Shown here in pieces: positions 16,389-23,565 of a stretch of DNA of 26,580 bases. The position numbers and the translations under genes are program-made. The stretch is from assembly GCA_964648365.1 (NCBI GenBank), contig CAZYLK010000076.1, positions 1-26,580 on the forward strand, read 5' to 3'. Position 1 is the stretch's first letter. Each line of letters begins with the position of its first letter. Origin of the DNA: SURF-32 sp964648365. GTDB taxonomy: Bacteria > Planctomycetota > Phycisphaerae > UBA1845. The notes below the pieces were generated by a model. It did not search any database. It worked only from the letters and a program-made list of their open reading frames with translations, and was not told the origin of the DNA.

Positions 16389-16656
16389 CGTTGCCACGGG
16401 TGGAGCGAAGCGCAACCCGTGGAACACCTTCGCCGGCTTGACCCGCCCCGCAGGGGCGGAGGAGTCCGGGCGTGCGAGATCATCACCGTTCATCGAGAGC
16501 GGCCGGCGGTTGGTGATAGGTATCTCGCGAGAAACTGCCGATCGTGGAATCTGCCGGCCGGCTCGATGCGCACGCCTCCTCCGCCCCTTCGGGTCGGTCG
16601 CGGGTCCGGGGGGGGCACGCCACCACGGGGGGCGCTTCGCGATGCCCGTGGCAACG
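16389..16656. repeat. About 270-bp imperfect palindrome between convergent genes
   Basis: The outer arms, 16389-16422 and 16623-16656, are inverted and match at 28 of 34 positions (cgttgccacggg at one end, cccgtggcaacg at the other). Moving inward, ggggcggaggag, then cgtgcg, then catcgag and ggccggc occur in the left half and, in the same order, on the opposite strand of the right half. Small extra hairpins lie within or beside the left arm (ggcccc-ggc-ggggcc, and ccgcccc-gca-ggggcgg). It fills most of the 454-base gap 16270-16723, which holds no gene. Confidence 0.75.
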
Positions 16657-16723
16657 ATCCTCCGCCCCATCGAAGCCGGCGCGGAGCCGATCGGCCTCGT
16701 CTTGTGAGGCCCGTCCCGCCCCA

Positions 16724-17446
16724 CTACTCGCAGCGCCGGCCCTTCGCCTTGACCTTGCAGGTGCCGTTGCCGCCGCCGGGACATGCAATCGTCGTCTTCA
16801 CTTTCTTGGCACAGTCCTTGGCGTTCTCGCACTCGGCCTCAGTACGGAAGTCGCCGCCGCGCGGAGGACACGAATCGCAGCCGCCCTTGGCCTTGGCTTT
16901 CTTCACCGCGTAGGTGCAGGCGCTGCCGGCCGACAACTCGAGATCGTCGAACTGGTGATACGGCGATACCTGACGCCACTCGACGCTCGTCAGACCCGAA
17001 AACGAGTCGGGGAACTCGAACGTCTGCAAGCCGCCGCCGGGGCCGCGGCCGTCCGTACGGATGTTGTGCCGAACCACGTCGCCGTTCGACTGCGTACCCA
17101 CGAAGTCGACGCCCACCGCGCCGGGGCCGTTGAGTTCAGCGATCTTGATCTGCGTGATCGTGAACGCCTTCCCTTCGATGTTCGTCAGCCGGATCAATCC
17201 GTCGGGCGTGTTGTTGTAGAGCGTCGTCGAACCGGCGTACTGCCGGGTGGCGTTGCAGGGCACGCGGAACTGCCAGTTCTCGTTCTGACCTTGATCAAGC
17301 TGGAACCCGGCCTCTTCGTAGTGGTTGCCGATGTCCACGTAGCGAGCGCCCTCACATGCCAGCGACTCGAAGTTCATGGTCTGCCCGCGCGCGGCGGGAG
17401 CGAGACAGGCCAGCAGCACCACGATCAGACTTCCGGTGATTCTCAT
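16724..17446 (-). CDS. Secreted beta-rich protein with Lys/Cys-rich tail
   Basis: A 240-residue exported protein of unknown function. Residues 1-22 are a Sec signal peptide (MRITGSLIVVLLACLAPAAR). Residues 23-175 look like a beta-sandwich domain of the kind seen in secreted planctomycete and PEP-CTERM-type proteins (MNFESLACEG, EEAGFQL, STTLYNNTPDGLIRL, SPYHQFDDLEL). Residues 176-240 are a separate tail with nine cysteines and many lysines (CDSCPP, CENAKDCAKKVK, CKVKAKGRRCE). No PEP-CTERM anchor is present. Start: the second ATG (17446) is preferred because taggagg lies seven bases ahead of it but only one base ahead of the ATG at 17452. It is divergent from the propeller gene, which has a comparable tail. 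Confidence 0.75.
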   Translation of the reverse strand: MRITGSLIVVLLACLAPAARGQTMNFESLACEGARYVDIGNHYEEAGFQLDQGQNENWQFRVPCNATRQYAGSTTLYNNTPDGLIRLTNIEGKAFTITQIKIAELNGPGAVGVDFVGTQSNGDVVRHNIRTDGRGPGGGLQTFEFPDSFSGLTSVEWRQVSPYHQFDDLELSAGSACTYAVKKAKAKGGCDSCPPRGGDFRTEAECENAKDCAKKVKTTIACPGGGNGTCKVKAKGRRCE

Positions 17447-17776
17447 CTTCATGCCTCCTACTTGAGTGGCCACGCGATTCACGTCGAACCCAATTCGCAT
17501 CACCATTGTAGCGGCGGGGCGCGGCGATCCGAACCCCTGCCGCCCGGCTTTTGCGGACGCATCATGCAAGAGCCGGCGGGCGAAACTACATGCGTAAGGG
17601 AGAACCGGGATCTGCGTCAGCTACTGCCCTTCCGGGATCGCCTGGCCCCGGCCTGGCGACATGGACGCAGTGCTACTCTTCCGTGACTGACGCTTGTTGA
17701 GTGACTCCGCGCGGGCATCACGCCCGGCGGAGACACCGACCCTCCCGGCGCCACCTTTGATCAGGAGATCGCCCTC
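17447..17776. other. Divergent intergenic region between two secreted-protein genes
   Basis: 330 bases holding the promoters of both genes. A -10-like tacaat is visible for the minus gene (see 17505-17533). For the plus gene only the ribosome site caggag, nine bases before the ATG, is clear. No repeat or gene is seen. Confidence 0.5.
17505..17533 (-). promoter_or_regulatory. Possible promoter of the Lys/Cys-tail secreted protein
   Basis: On the minus strand ttcgga (17533-17528), a 17-base spacer and tacaat (17510-17505). The -10 matches 5 of 6 consensus bases; the -35 is weak. It would give a leader of about 50 bases. Confidence 0.35.
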
Positions 17777-20008
17777 ATGCCCGTGCATTTGTCACCCGTG
17801 TACGCCCGCCGTCGCGCCCCTCTCATGCTTGCCGTTGTGCTCGCGCTGTTCACGCTGCCGCCGGCCCGCGCACTCGATGACTGGACCCCCACCGCCGGCC
17901 CCGAAGGCGGCGCGGTTCTCGCCTACGCCTCCCTCGACGGCGTGCTGCTGGCCGGCACGCGCGGCGGCATCTTCCGGTCGTTCGACGAGGGCCAATCGTG
18001 GAGCGGACCGCTGCCCGACTTCCCGCTCGGGCAAGTCGTCTCGTCGATGGGCGTTTCCAACGGCGACATCTTCACCGCCACGTTCGGCGCGGGCGTCTTC
18101 CGCTCGGATGATCTCGGCGACACATGGCTGGACGTAAGCAGCGGGCTGCCTTTTCCCCGTGTAACGCACACGTTCGTCGACGGCGACGCCGTCTATGTCA
18201 TCTCGGACACGGTCCCGATGCGCACCACCGACCGCGGCCGCTCCTGGGAACGGATCGTCCTGCCGTTCAGTGACGGCGCTACGTCGATCTACGCGGAAGG
18301 TGAACTGATCCTGGCGGGGTCGAACCTCGCGGTCGGTGTGCATCGCTCGACGGACGGCGGCCGGTCGTGGGATACGCACAACATGGGCGGCACGACGCAC
18401 GTCGAAGCGATGGTGCGCGTGCCCGGCGGCCCGCTGGTGGCTGGCACCTCGCACATCGGCCTCTATCGCTCCGACGACGACGGCCAATCCTGGACGCTCA
18501 TCAGCGAGGATCTCGGTCGCCAGCCTCAGACCCACGCACTCTTTCATCATAACGGCGTGACCTATCTCGGTGCCGCCACGGAACTTCACGGCTTCTTCGC
18601 CCTCTACCGGACCTTCGACATCGGCGAGAACTGGGAACTGATGCGCAAGGGCGCGCCGCGCGAACTTGAAGCGTTCTCCTGGACGTTCGGGGCGATTGGC
18701 GACACGGTGCTCCTCGGCGCCGAGGGTGGCGCCTGGCGCTCCACCGATCAGGGCGAATCGTGGAAGGAAGCAAGCAGCGGTCTGACCACCACCTACCTGC
18801 GGGCGCTGTCGAGCGTCGGCGGCCGTCTCTTCGCCAACGTCAGCAACATGCGCCGCGTGTTCCGCACCGACGACGGCGGCGAAACATGGACCTCCAGCGG
18901 CGAAGGCTTCACGCGCGACGCGCGCACTGAGGGATTGCTGGCGGTCAATGAGGAACGGGTCTTCACCGGGACCGACCGCGTCGGCGCGTTCCGCTCCGAC
19001 GACGGCGGGCAGACGTGGATCGAGATCAACAACGGCCTGCCGGAGTTCAACGGAACCGCCGGCCTGCAATTCCGTCGCATGGCAAACTTCGGCCGTCAAG
19101 GCGACGCCATCTACGTCGCCACCGGCATCGACCTGGAGTTCATCACCGGCCAGCAGCGCTTCGAGAACACGGGCGCCGGCGTGTTCAAAACGACCGACAA
19201 TGGTCAGACCTGGCAGCCGGCACGGCAGGGCCTGCCGATCATCACGTTTGACAGCTTCGGCGAGCCCAAGTTTGACCCGATTCTCGGCTTTGGCGCGTTC
19301 GATGACGTCCTGCTGGCCGGCACGTTCCGCCGCGGCGTCTTCCGCTCGGTGGACGGCGGGCGAAGCTGGCGCGAAGCCAACCAGGGCCTGCCGCGCGACC
19401 CGATCCTGCCGCCGATGACGGCGTTCGTGGAATTCGACGGAGAGATTTTCGCGGCGGCCGGACCGTTCGGGGGCGATCAGGCCACCGTATTCCGTTCTGC
19501 TGATCGAGGCCTGTCATGGGAGGAATCGGCAAACGGCCTGCCGCGCGTGACACAGGTGAACGCGCTGGTGGTCGCCGGCTGCGGCACGATGTACGCGGCC
19601 GTCAACGACAACGCCGGGTCGCTGTTCGTCAGCACGGACTCAGGGCGAAGCTGGCAGCCGACCGACGGCGACCTGGCGGGATGGCGGACGAACGCGCTGG
19701 CGGCTGCGCCCGGCGTAGTCTACGCCGGCACGGCCGGGCTGGGCGTATGGCGCAGCGGCGCGGGCGTCGCGTGCGAAGCGATCCACAAGCTCAAGACGCG
19801 CTGCAACGGCGGCCGGTTGACCGCGAAGGTCAAGTCCTCCCTGCCACCCGGCACGACGCTGACGCTGACGCGAGACGGGAAGGAGCCGCGCGCCATCCGC
19901 ATCAACAACAAGGGTCGCGGCAAGACGGTGTGGCTCAATCAGTCCGGGCGCAACAACGTGTGCGTCTGCGAATGCCCCGGCGTCTGCCGAAAGGCGCAGT
20001 GCCCCTAA
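17777..20008 (+). CDS. Secreted Asp-box (BNR/sortilin-like) beta-propeller protein
   Basis: A 743-residue exported protein. Residues 1-36 hold a Sec signal peptide (RRRAPLMLAVVLALFTLPPA, cleavage near ARA-LDD). I count 13 Asp-box motifs of the form (F/Y/W)RS-D-G-(S/T)W, such as FRSFDEGQSW, HRSTDGGRSW, WRSTDQGESW, FRSDDGGQTW and FVSTDSGRSW. They are spread over residues 65 to 640 and imply one or two multi-bladed propellers like those of sialidases, VPS10/sortilin and plant photosystem-assembly proteins. No catalytic sialidase Arg triad is apparent, so a binding or scaffolding role is more likely. Residues 661-743 are a distinct tail with Cys at both ends (ACEAIHKLKTRC, VCVCECPGVCRKAQC) and Lys/Arg-rich strands. 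A hairpin followed by T5 lies 62 bases after the stop. Confidence 0.85.
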   Translation: MPVHLSPVYARRRAPLMLAVVLALFTLPPARALDDWTPTAGPEGGAVLAYASLDGVLLAGTRGGIFRSFDEGQSWSGPLPDFPLGQVVSSMGVSNGDIFTATFGAGVFRSDDLGDTWLDVSSGLPFPRVTHTFVDGDAVYVISDTVPMRTTDRGRSWERIVLPFSDGATSIYAEGELILAGSNLAVGVHRSTDGGRSWDTHNMGGTTHVEAMVRVPGGPLVAGTSHIGLYRSDDDGQSWTLISEDLGRQPQTHALFHHNGVTYLGAATELHGFFALYRTFDIGENWELMRKGAPRELEAFSWTFGAIGDTVLLGAEGGAWRSTDQGESWKEASSGLTTTYLRALSSVGGRLFANVSNMRRVFRTDDGGETWTSSGEGFTRDARTEGLLAVNEERVFTGTDRVGAFRSDDGGQTWIEINNGLPEFNGTAGLQFRRMANFGRQGDAIYVATGIDLEFITGQQRFENTGAGVFKTTDNGQTWQPARQGLPIITFDSFGEPKFDPILGFGAFDDVLLAGTFRRGVFRSVDGGRSWREANQGLPRDPILPPMTAFVEFDGEIFAAAGPFGGDQATVFRSADRGLSWEESANGLPRVTQVNALVVAGCGTMYAAVNDNAGSLFVSTDSGRSWQPTDGDLAGWRTNALAAAPGVVYAGTAGLGVWRSGAGVACEAIHKLKTRCNGGRLTAKVKSSLPPGTTLTLTRDGKEPRAIRINNKGRGKTVWLNQSGRNNVCVCECPGVCRKAQCP

Positions 20009-20069
20009 ACGGGCTGCGGCAGCGTGCCGCGATCGGCAGCGTCGCGAACAGCCGAACCGCCGCGCGTGG

Positions 20070-20094
20070 CACGGGCATCCTGCCCGTGATTTTT
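20070..20094 (+). terminator. Hairpin repeat acting as a likely terminator of the propeller gene
   Basis: cacgggca (20070-20077), loop tcc, tgcccgtg (20081-20088), then attttt. A perfect 8-bp stem with a T run just after the plus-strand gene fits Rho-independent termination. The hairpin carries the TGGCAC head (tggcacggg) of the dispersed repeats, so a repeat may have been co-opted. Confidence 0.55.
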
Positions 20095-20182
20095 GGAGCG
20101 GACATGCGAGCCTGCGGGCGACATCCGAACTTCGCGGACGCACTGCAACAGTTCGAATCACGGCCCGGAAGTCGAAGATCCG

Positions 20183-20204
20183 CCCGTGGCGGGGCCGTGC
20201 CACC
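20183..20204 (-). repeat. Inverted TGGCAC-headed hairpin repeat
   Basis: On the minus strand it reads ggtggcacgg then ccccgccacggg. With the copy at 20067 it forms a pair with heads facing each other across about 140 bases, like the arrangement at 2947-3221. The pair lies in the 389-base gap 20009-20397. Confidence 0.55.
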
Positions 20205-20239
20205 AACGGCGATGCGACCGCCGCAACCAAGAGCCAATT

Positions 20240-20362
20240 GGGAAGGGAGTAAGGGAATAAGGGAGCAAGGGAGTGAGGAAGTGAGGGGAAGAGGAAGGGT
20301 CGAGCCTCGTGGGCTTTCTTCCCTTACTCCCTGACTCCCTTACTCCCTGATCCCTCTATATC
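20240..20362. repeat. Purine/pyrimidine foldback built on gggagtaa units
   Basis: The plus strand of 20240-20299 is nearly all purine, with a loose 8-base period (gggagtaa, gggaataa, gggagcaa, gggagtga). After a spacer with cgagcctcgtgggc, 20315-20362 is pyrimidine-rich with ttactccc and tgactccc units, so the halves are complementary. It could form a long imperfect hairpin or triplex-type DNA. It lies between the convergent propeller and DUF3052-like genes. Confidence 0.8.
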
Positions 20363-20397
20363 CCGCCGTCAGACACCAAAGTAAGGCTTTTCGTTCC

Positions 20398-20778
20398 TCA
20401 ACCGGATGTGTGTGAGGCAATACGCACCGCGACCCACGTGTCATCGAGCGCGACTCGGGCTGTCATTGCCCGGCCCGACCCGCTCACAGCGTCGAGCGAC
20501 ACCGCATCGTCCGCGCCGTCGCCGTGCTCGCGGCAGACGACCCAGACCTGGCCCTCGGCGTGCAGGCGGCGCGAGATTTTCCGGCAGAAGTAGTCCAGTT
20601 CGTCCGCCGATGCAGGCAGGATGACGGCCAGGTCCACGTCGCCCTCGGCCGAGCGCACGCCGCCGAGGAGCAGTCGCTCCACCAGCGGTCGCGGCCGTCG
20701 AGCCTGCCCCGCGACCCACACCCGCGTTGCCGATGTCACGACCCAGGGCGCTGCGTCAGCCGGATCCCGCTCAGGCAT
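20398..20778 (-). CDS. DUF3052-like small protein
   Basis: A 126-residue cytosolic protein. The middle and end follow the pattern I know from DUF3052-type proteins: a hydrophobic strand (DVDLAVILPASADELDYF), an amphipathic helix, a strand with a bulky end (AEGQVWVVCR) and a closing ALDDTWVAVRIASH close to the family's xVDxTWxGLRxV. DUF3052 members are small, of unknown function, often with a Rossmann-like alpha/beta fold. The match is by eye and would need a profile search. The ATG at 20778 has gagaag a few bases upstream. It lies 140 bases after fliM on the same strand, so it may be co-transcribed with it or independent. Confidence 0.62.
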   Translation of the reverse strand: MPERDPADAAPWVVTSATRVWVAGQARRPRPLVERLLLGGVRSAEGDVDLAVILPASADELDYFCRKISRRLHAEGQVWVVCREHGDGADDAVSLDAVSGSGRAMTARVALDDTWVAVRIASHTSG

Positions 20779-20918
20779 GGCTTCTCAGTTCCTTCGGTTT
20801 CACGCCCGGGATCTTATCGTGTTCGGGATCCAGCGCGCAATCAGGCTGGGATCGGCACCGTCACACCTGTGTGCTTCAAGACCTGCCGCACAGCGGCTGC
20901 ACGATCAGCCGCGGCGGC

Positions 20919-21926
20919 TCAGAGCGGCTCTTCCACTTCCGCCCGGCGGGTGATCTTCACCGCGCGGTTGTCTTTGTGCCGCCCGATCTTGCCGGCGAAC
21001 ATGTTTTCGCCGCGGACCTGGACGACCATGTCGCCGCCGACGGGTTTGGCTGTCTGGATGATGTCGCCGGGCTGGAGGCCGAGCAGTTCGCGGACGGTGA
21101 TGGTGGTTTCTGCCAGAAATGCGCCCAGGCTCACGCGAGTGGCGCCGATGTTGCGGCCGATGATCTGGGCCTTGTCCTCCGGCTTGCTGCGCCGCTGGTA
21201 GGCCAGCCACCCCTGCGACGCCAGCTTGTCCATCACCGGCTCGACCACCTTGAACGGAATGCACAGGCTCATCGTGCCGGCCCGGCCGCCGAGCTTGATC
21301 TCGAAGCCGACGACGACGACCACCTCGTTGGGCGCGACGATCTGCACCAGGTGCGGGTTGCTCTCCACTTCGGTGATGTTGAAGCGCACGTCGACCATCT
21401 CGCCCCAGACGTTCGTGAGGTTCTCGACGGCCCGGTCGGTGATGCAGCGGACCAGGCTCAGTTCGATGGCCGTCAGCGGGCGCTGCGGAATGTAAAGATC
21501 GGCGTTGGAGCCGCCCAGCAGGCGGTCGATAATGGGGAAGATGATGATCGGGCTGACCTCGAGGCAGAGCTGCCCCTCCAGCGGGTCGGCCGTGAGCAGG
21601 TTGAAGTTGGTGGGGTTGGGCAGCGAGTGGATGAACTCGCTGTAGGTGAGCTGTTCCGTGCTGGCGACGCGGATCTCGACCATCGTCCGCAGATAGCCGG
21701 AGAGCGACGCGCCCAGGTTGCGGGCAAACGTGTCGTGGACGCCCTGCAGGGCGCGCATCTGGTCCTTGCTGACCCGCTCCGGGCGTTTGAAGTCGTAGGT
21801 GCGGACGGCCTGGCTGGACCCATGCCCCGGCTCGCGCTTGACCCGATCGGTGGCCGTGTCGACCCCGCCCGACTCCACCGCCGCAAGCAGCGCGTCAATT
21901 TCGTTCTGATCCAGAACTTCAGCCAT
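20919..21926 (-). CDS. fliM: Flagellar motor switch protein FliM
   Basis: A 335-residue FliM of normal length. Residues 5-15 (LDQNEIDALLA) are the N-terminal peptide that binds phosphorylated CheY. Residues about 40-225 are the CheC-like middle domain (DFKRPERVSKDQMRALQGVH, then DTFARNLGASLSGYLRTMVE and FIHSLPNPTNFNLL), lacking CheC phosphatase catalysis. The C-terminal SpoA domain (about 255-330) includes LGAFLAETTITVRELLGLQPGD, VRGENMFAGKIGRHKDNRAVKI. FliM links the MotA/B stator, FliG and FliN in the cytoplasmic C-ring and sets rotation direction. Other flagellar genes are absent from the window. No clear Shine-Dalgarno sequence precedes the ATG at 21926. It indicates that the organism is, or recently was, flagellated. 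Confidence 0.96.
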   Translation of the reverse strand: MAEVLDQNEIDALLAAVESGGVDTATDRVKREPGHGSSQAVRTYDFKRPERVSKDQMRALQGVHDTFARNLGASLSGYLRTMVEIRVASTEQLTYSEFIHSLPNPTNFNLLTADPLEGQLCLEVSPIIIFPIIDRLLGGSNADLYIPQRPLTAIELSLVRCITDRAVENLTNVWGEMVDVRFNITEVESNPHLVQIVAPNEVVVVVGFEIKLGGRAGTMSLCIPFKVVEPVMDKLASQGWLAYQRRSKPEDKAQIIGRNIGATRVSLGAFLAETTITVRELLGLQPGDIIQTAKPVGGDMVVQVRGENMFAGKIGRHKDNRAVKITRRAEVEEPL

Positions 21927-22176
21927 GCCGTAAGTCCGCGCAGACCGGTTCCACCGGTGAGCGCCTTTGGATTATCGGAATCGGCGGGGGTGCGACTTGA
22001 GGGGGGTGTCACGCCACGCGGCGTTCGGCCTCATGCGTCGCGGGGCGTCGGCCGGGCTCGTGGCACGCGGGGTGCATCCAGGATCTTCGATTCGGCTGGC
22101 CGATTGCGCGAACTGGCGGCGGCGTGCCCGTCGTCGGCAACGGCCTGCGTAGCGTCTGCCGGCAGGTCGTTGTGCC

Positions 22177-23565
22177 ATGTCGAAGACTCGACTCATCGGC
22201 CTCGTCGCGGCCGTAGTGGTGACGGCCCTGCCGTGGGTGGTGACGCTTCCCGGACTCTCGCCGGCCGGGCACCGGATGCTGTCGATCTTTCTGGCGGCGA
22301 TCGCGCTATGGGTAACTGAAGCCATCCCGCTGTACGCCACGGCCACGCTGATCATCCTGCTTGAGGTGCTGTGGATCAGCGATCAGGCGCTGCTGGCGCC
22401 GCCGGCCGGGTTCGCCGCGCCGAAGTACCAGGCGTTCTTCGCCACGCTGGCGGACCCGGTGCTGATCCTCTTTCTGGGCGGCTTCTTCCTGGCCCACGGG
22501 GCGGCCCGGTTCGACCTGGACCGGAACCTGGCCCGCGTGATGCTGCGGCCGTTCGGCCAGCGGGCGTCGATGATCCTGGGCGGGCTGATCCTGATCACTG
22601 CGCTGCTGTCCATGTTCATGAGCAACACGGCGACGACCGCGACCATGATGGCCGTGGTGCTGCCGGTGATGGGGAGGTTGCCGCCGGGGGATCGGATGCG
22701 CGCGGGCCTCGCCTTGTGCATTCCGGTGGCGGCGAACCTGGGCGGGCTGGGCACGCCGATCGGCACGCCGTCGAACGCGATCGCCATCGGTGCGCTCGGA
22801 CGCGGCGGCGTCCGCATCGAGTTCGTGCAGTGGATGTTCATGGTGCTGCCGTTCATGATGGGCCTGCTGGTGGTGGCGTGGCTGCTGCTGGCGTGGATGT
22901 TCCGGTTCTCCGGCCGCACCATCGCCGTCAACATCGATGCAAAGTTCGACCGCTCACGCCGGGCGGTGATCTTCTATGCCGTCTTCGCCACGACCGTGCT
23001 TCTGTGGTTGACGTCCGAACTGCACGGGATGAACTCGAACGTCGTCGGGTTTGTGCCGGTGGTGCTGCTGCTGGTGACGGGGGTCTTCGGCGCCAGGGAC
23101 ATACAATCTCTTCAATGGCACGTGCTCTGGCTGGTGGCGGGCGGCATCGCACTGGGCATGGGCGTGGAAGCCTGCGGGCTGGATCGGTGGCTGCTGGGGC
23201 TGGTGGACTGGGCGGCCATGCCGCCGGTGGTGATTGTGGCGGCGCTGTCGATGATTACGCTCATATTCAGCACCGTGATGTCCAACAGCGCCACCGCCAA
23301 CCTGATGGTTCCGCTGGCGATCTCGCTGGCGTCAGCGGGCAGTGTGCAGGTCAGCCCGGTCATGGCCGCGGTCTACGTCGCGCTGGCGTCGTCGCTGGCG
23401 ATGGCGCTGCCGATCAGCACGCCGCCCAACGCCCTGGCGATCAGCACGGACGCGGTGACGACGAAAGACATGGCTCGCGTCGGCGTGATCGTCGGCCTGA
23501 TCGGCTGGGGCGTACTGCTCGTTTTCGGCCGGGCGTGGTGGCATCTGCTGGGAATCGTGCCGTGA
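22177..23565 (+). CDS. SLC13/DASS family anion:sodium symporter
   Basis: A 462-residue inner-membrane protein with about 11-12 hydrophobic segments. The family hallmarks are both present: MSNTATTATMMAVVLPVMG with GTPIGTPSNAIAIG in the first half, and VMSNSATANLMVPLAISLA with ISTPPNALAISTD in the second half. These are the two SNT-type hairpin motifs of the inverted repeats that bind sodium and the carboxylate or sulfate substrate. Members import citrate, succinate or sulfate. The substrate is not determined by sequence alone. The ATG at 22177 follows a weak aggt. The last codons overlap the kinase start (GTGA, 23562-23565), making it the first gene of a transporter-kinase-regulator operon. 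The 250 bases before it show no clear promoter. Confidence 0.92.
   Translation: MSKTRLIGLVAAVVVTALPWVVTLPGLSPAGHRMLSIFLAAIALWVTEAIPLYATATLIILLEVLWISDQALLAPPAGFAAPKYQAFFATLADPVLILFLGGFFLAHGAARFDLDRNLARVMLRPFGQRASMILGGLILITALLSMFMSNTATTATMMAVVLPVMGRLPPGDRMRAGLALCIPVAANLGGLGTPIGTPSNAIAIGALGRGGVRIEFVQWMFMVLPFMMGLLVVAWLLLAWMFRFSGRTIAVNIDAKFDRSRRAVIFYAVFATTVLLWLTSELHGMNSNVVGFVPVVLLLVTGVFGARDIQSLQWHVLWLVAGGIALGMGVEACGLDRWLLGLVDWAAMPPVVIVAALSMITLIFSTVMSNSATANLMVPLAISLASAGSVQVSPVMAAVYVALASSLAMALPISTPPNALAISTDAVTTKDMARVGVIVGLIGWGVLLVFGRAWWHLLGIVP

Noticed and set aside
16244..16707. Short open frames in the palindrome region
   Set aside because: They overlap each other on both strands, lack ribosome sites and arise from high-GC inverted repeats.
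20140..20170. tRNA-like gttcgaatc T-loop sequence
   Set aside because: The flanking bases do not form a T stem and no acceptor or anticodon arms are present.
22371..23561. Long N-terminal extension of the histidine kinase frame
   Set aside because: It lies within the transporter gene in another frame and has no domain character. The GTG at 23562 gives a normal overlap start.
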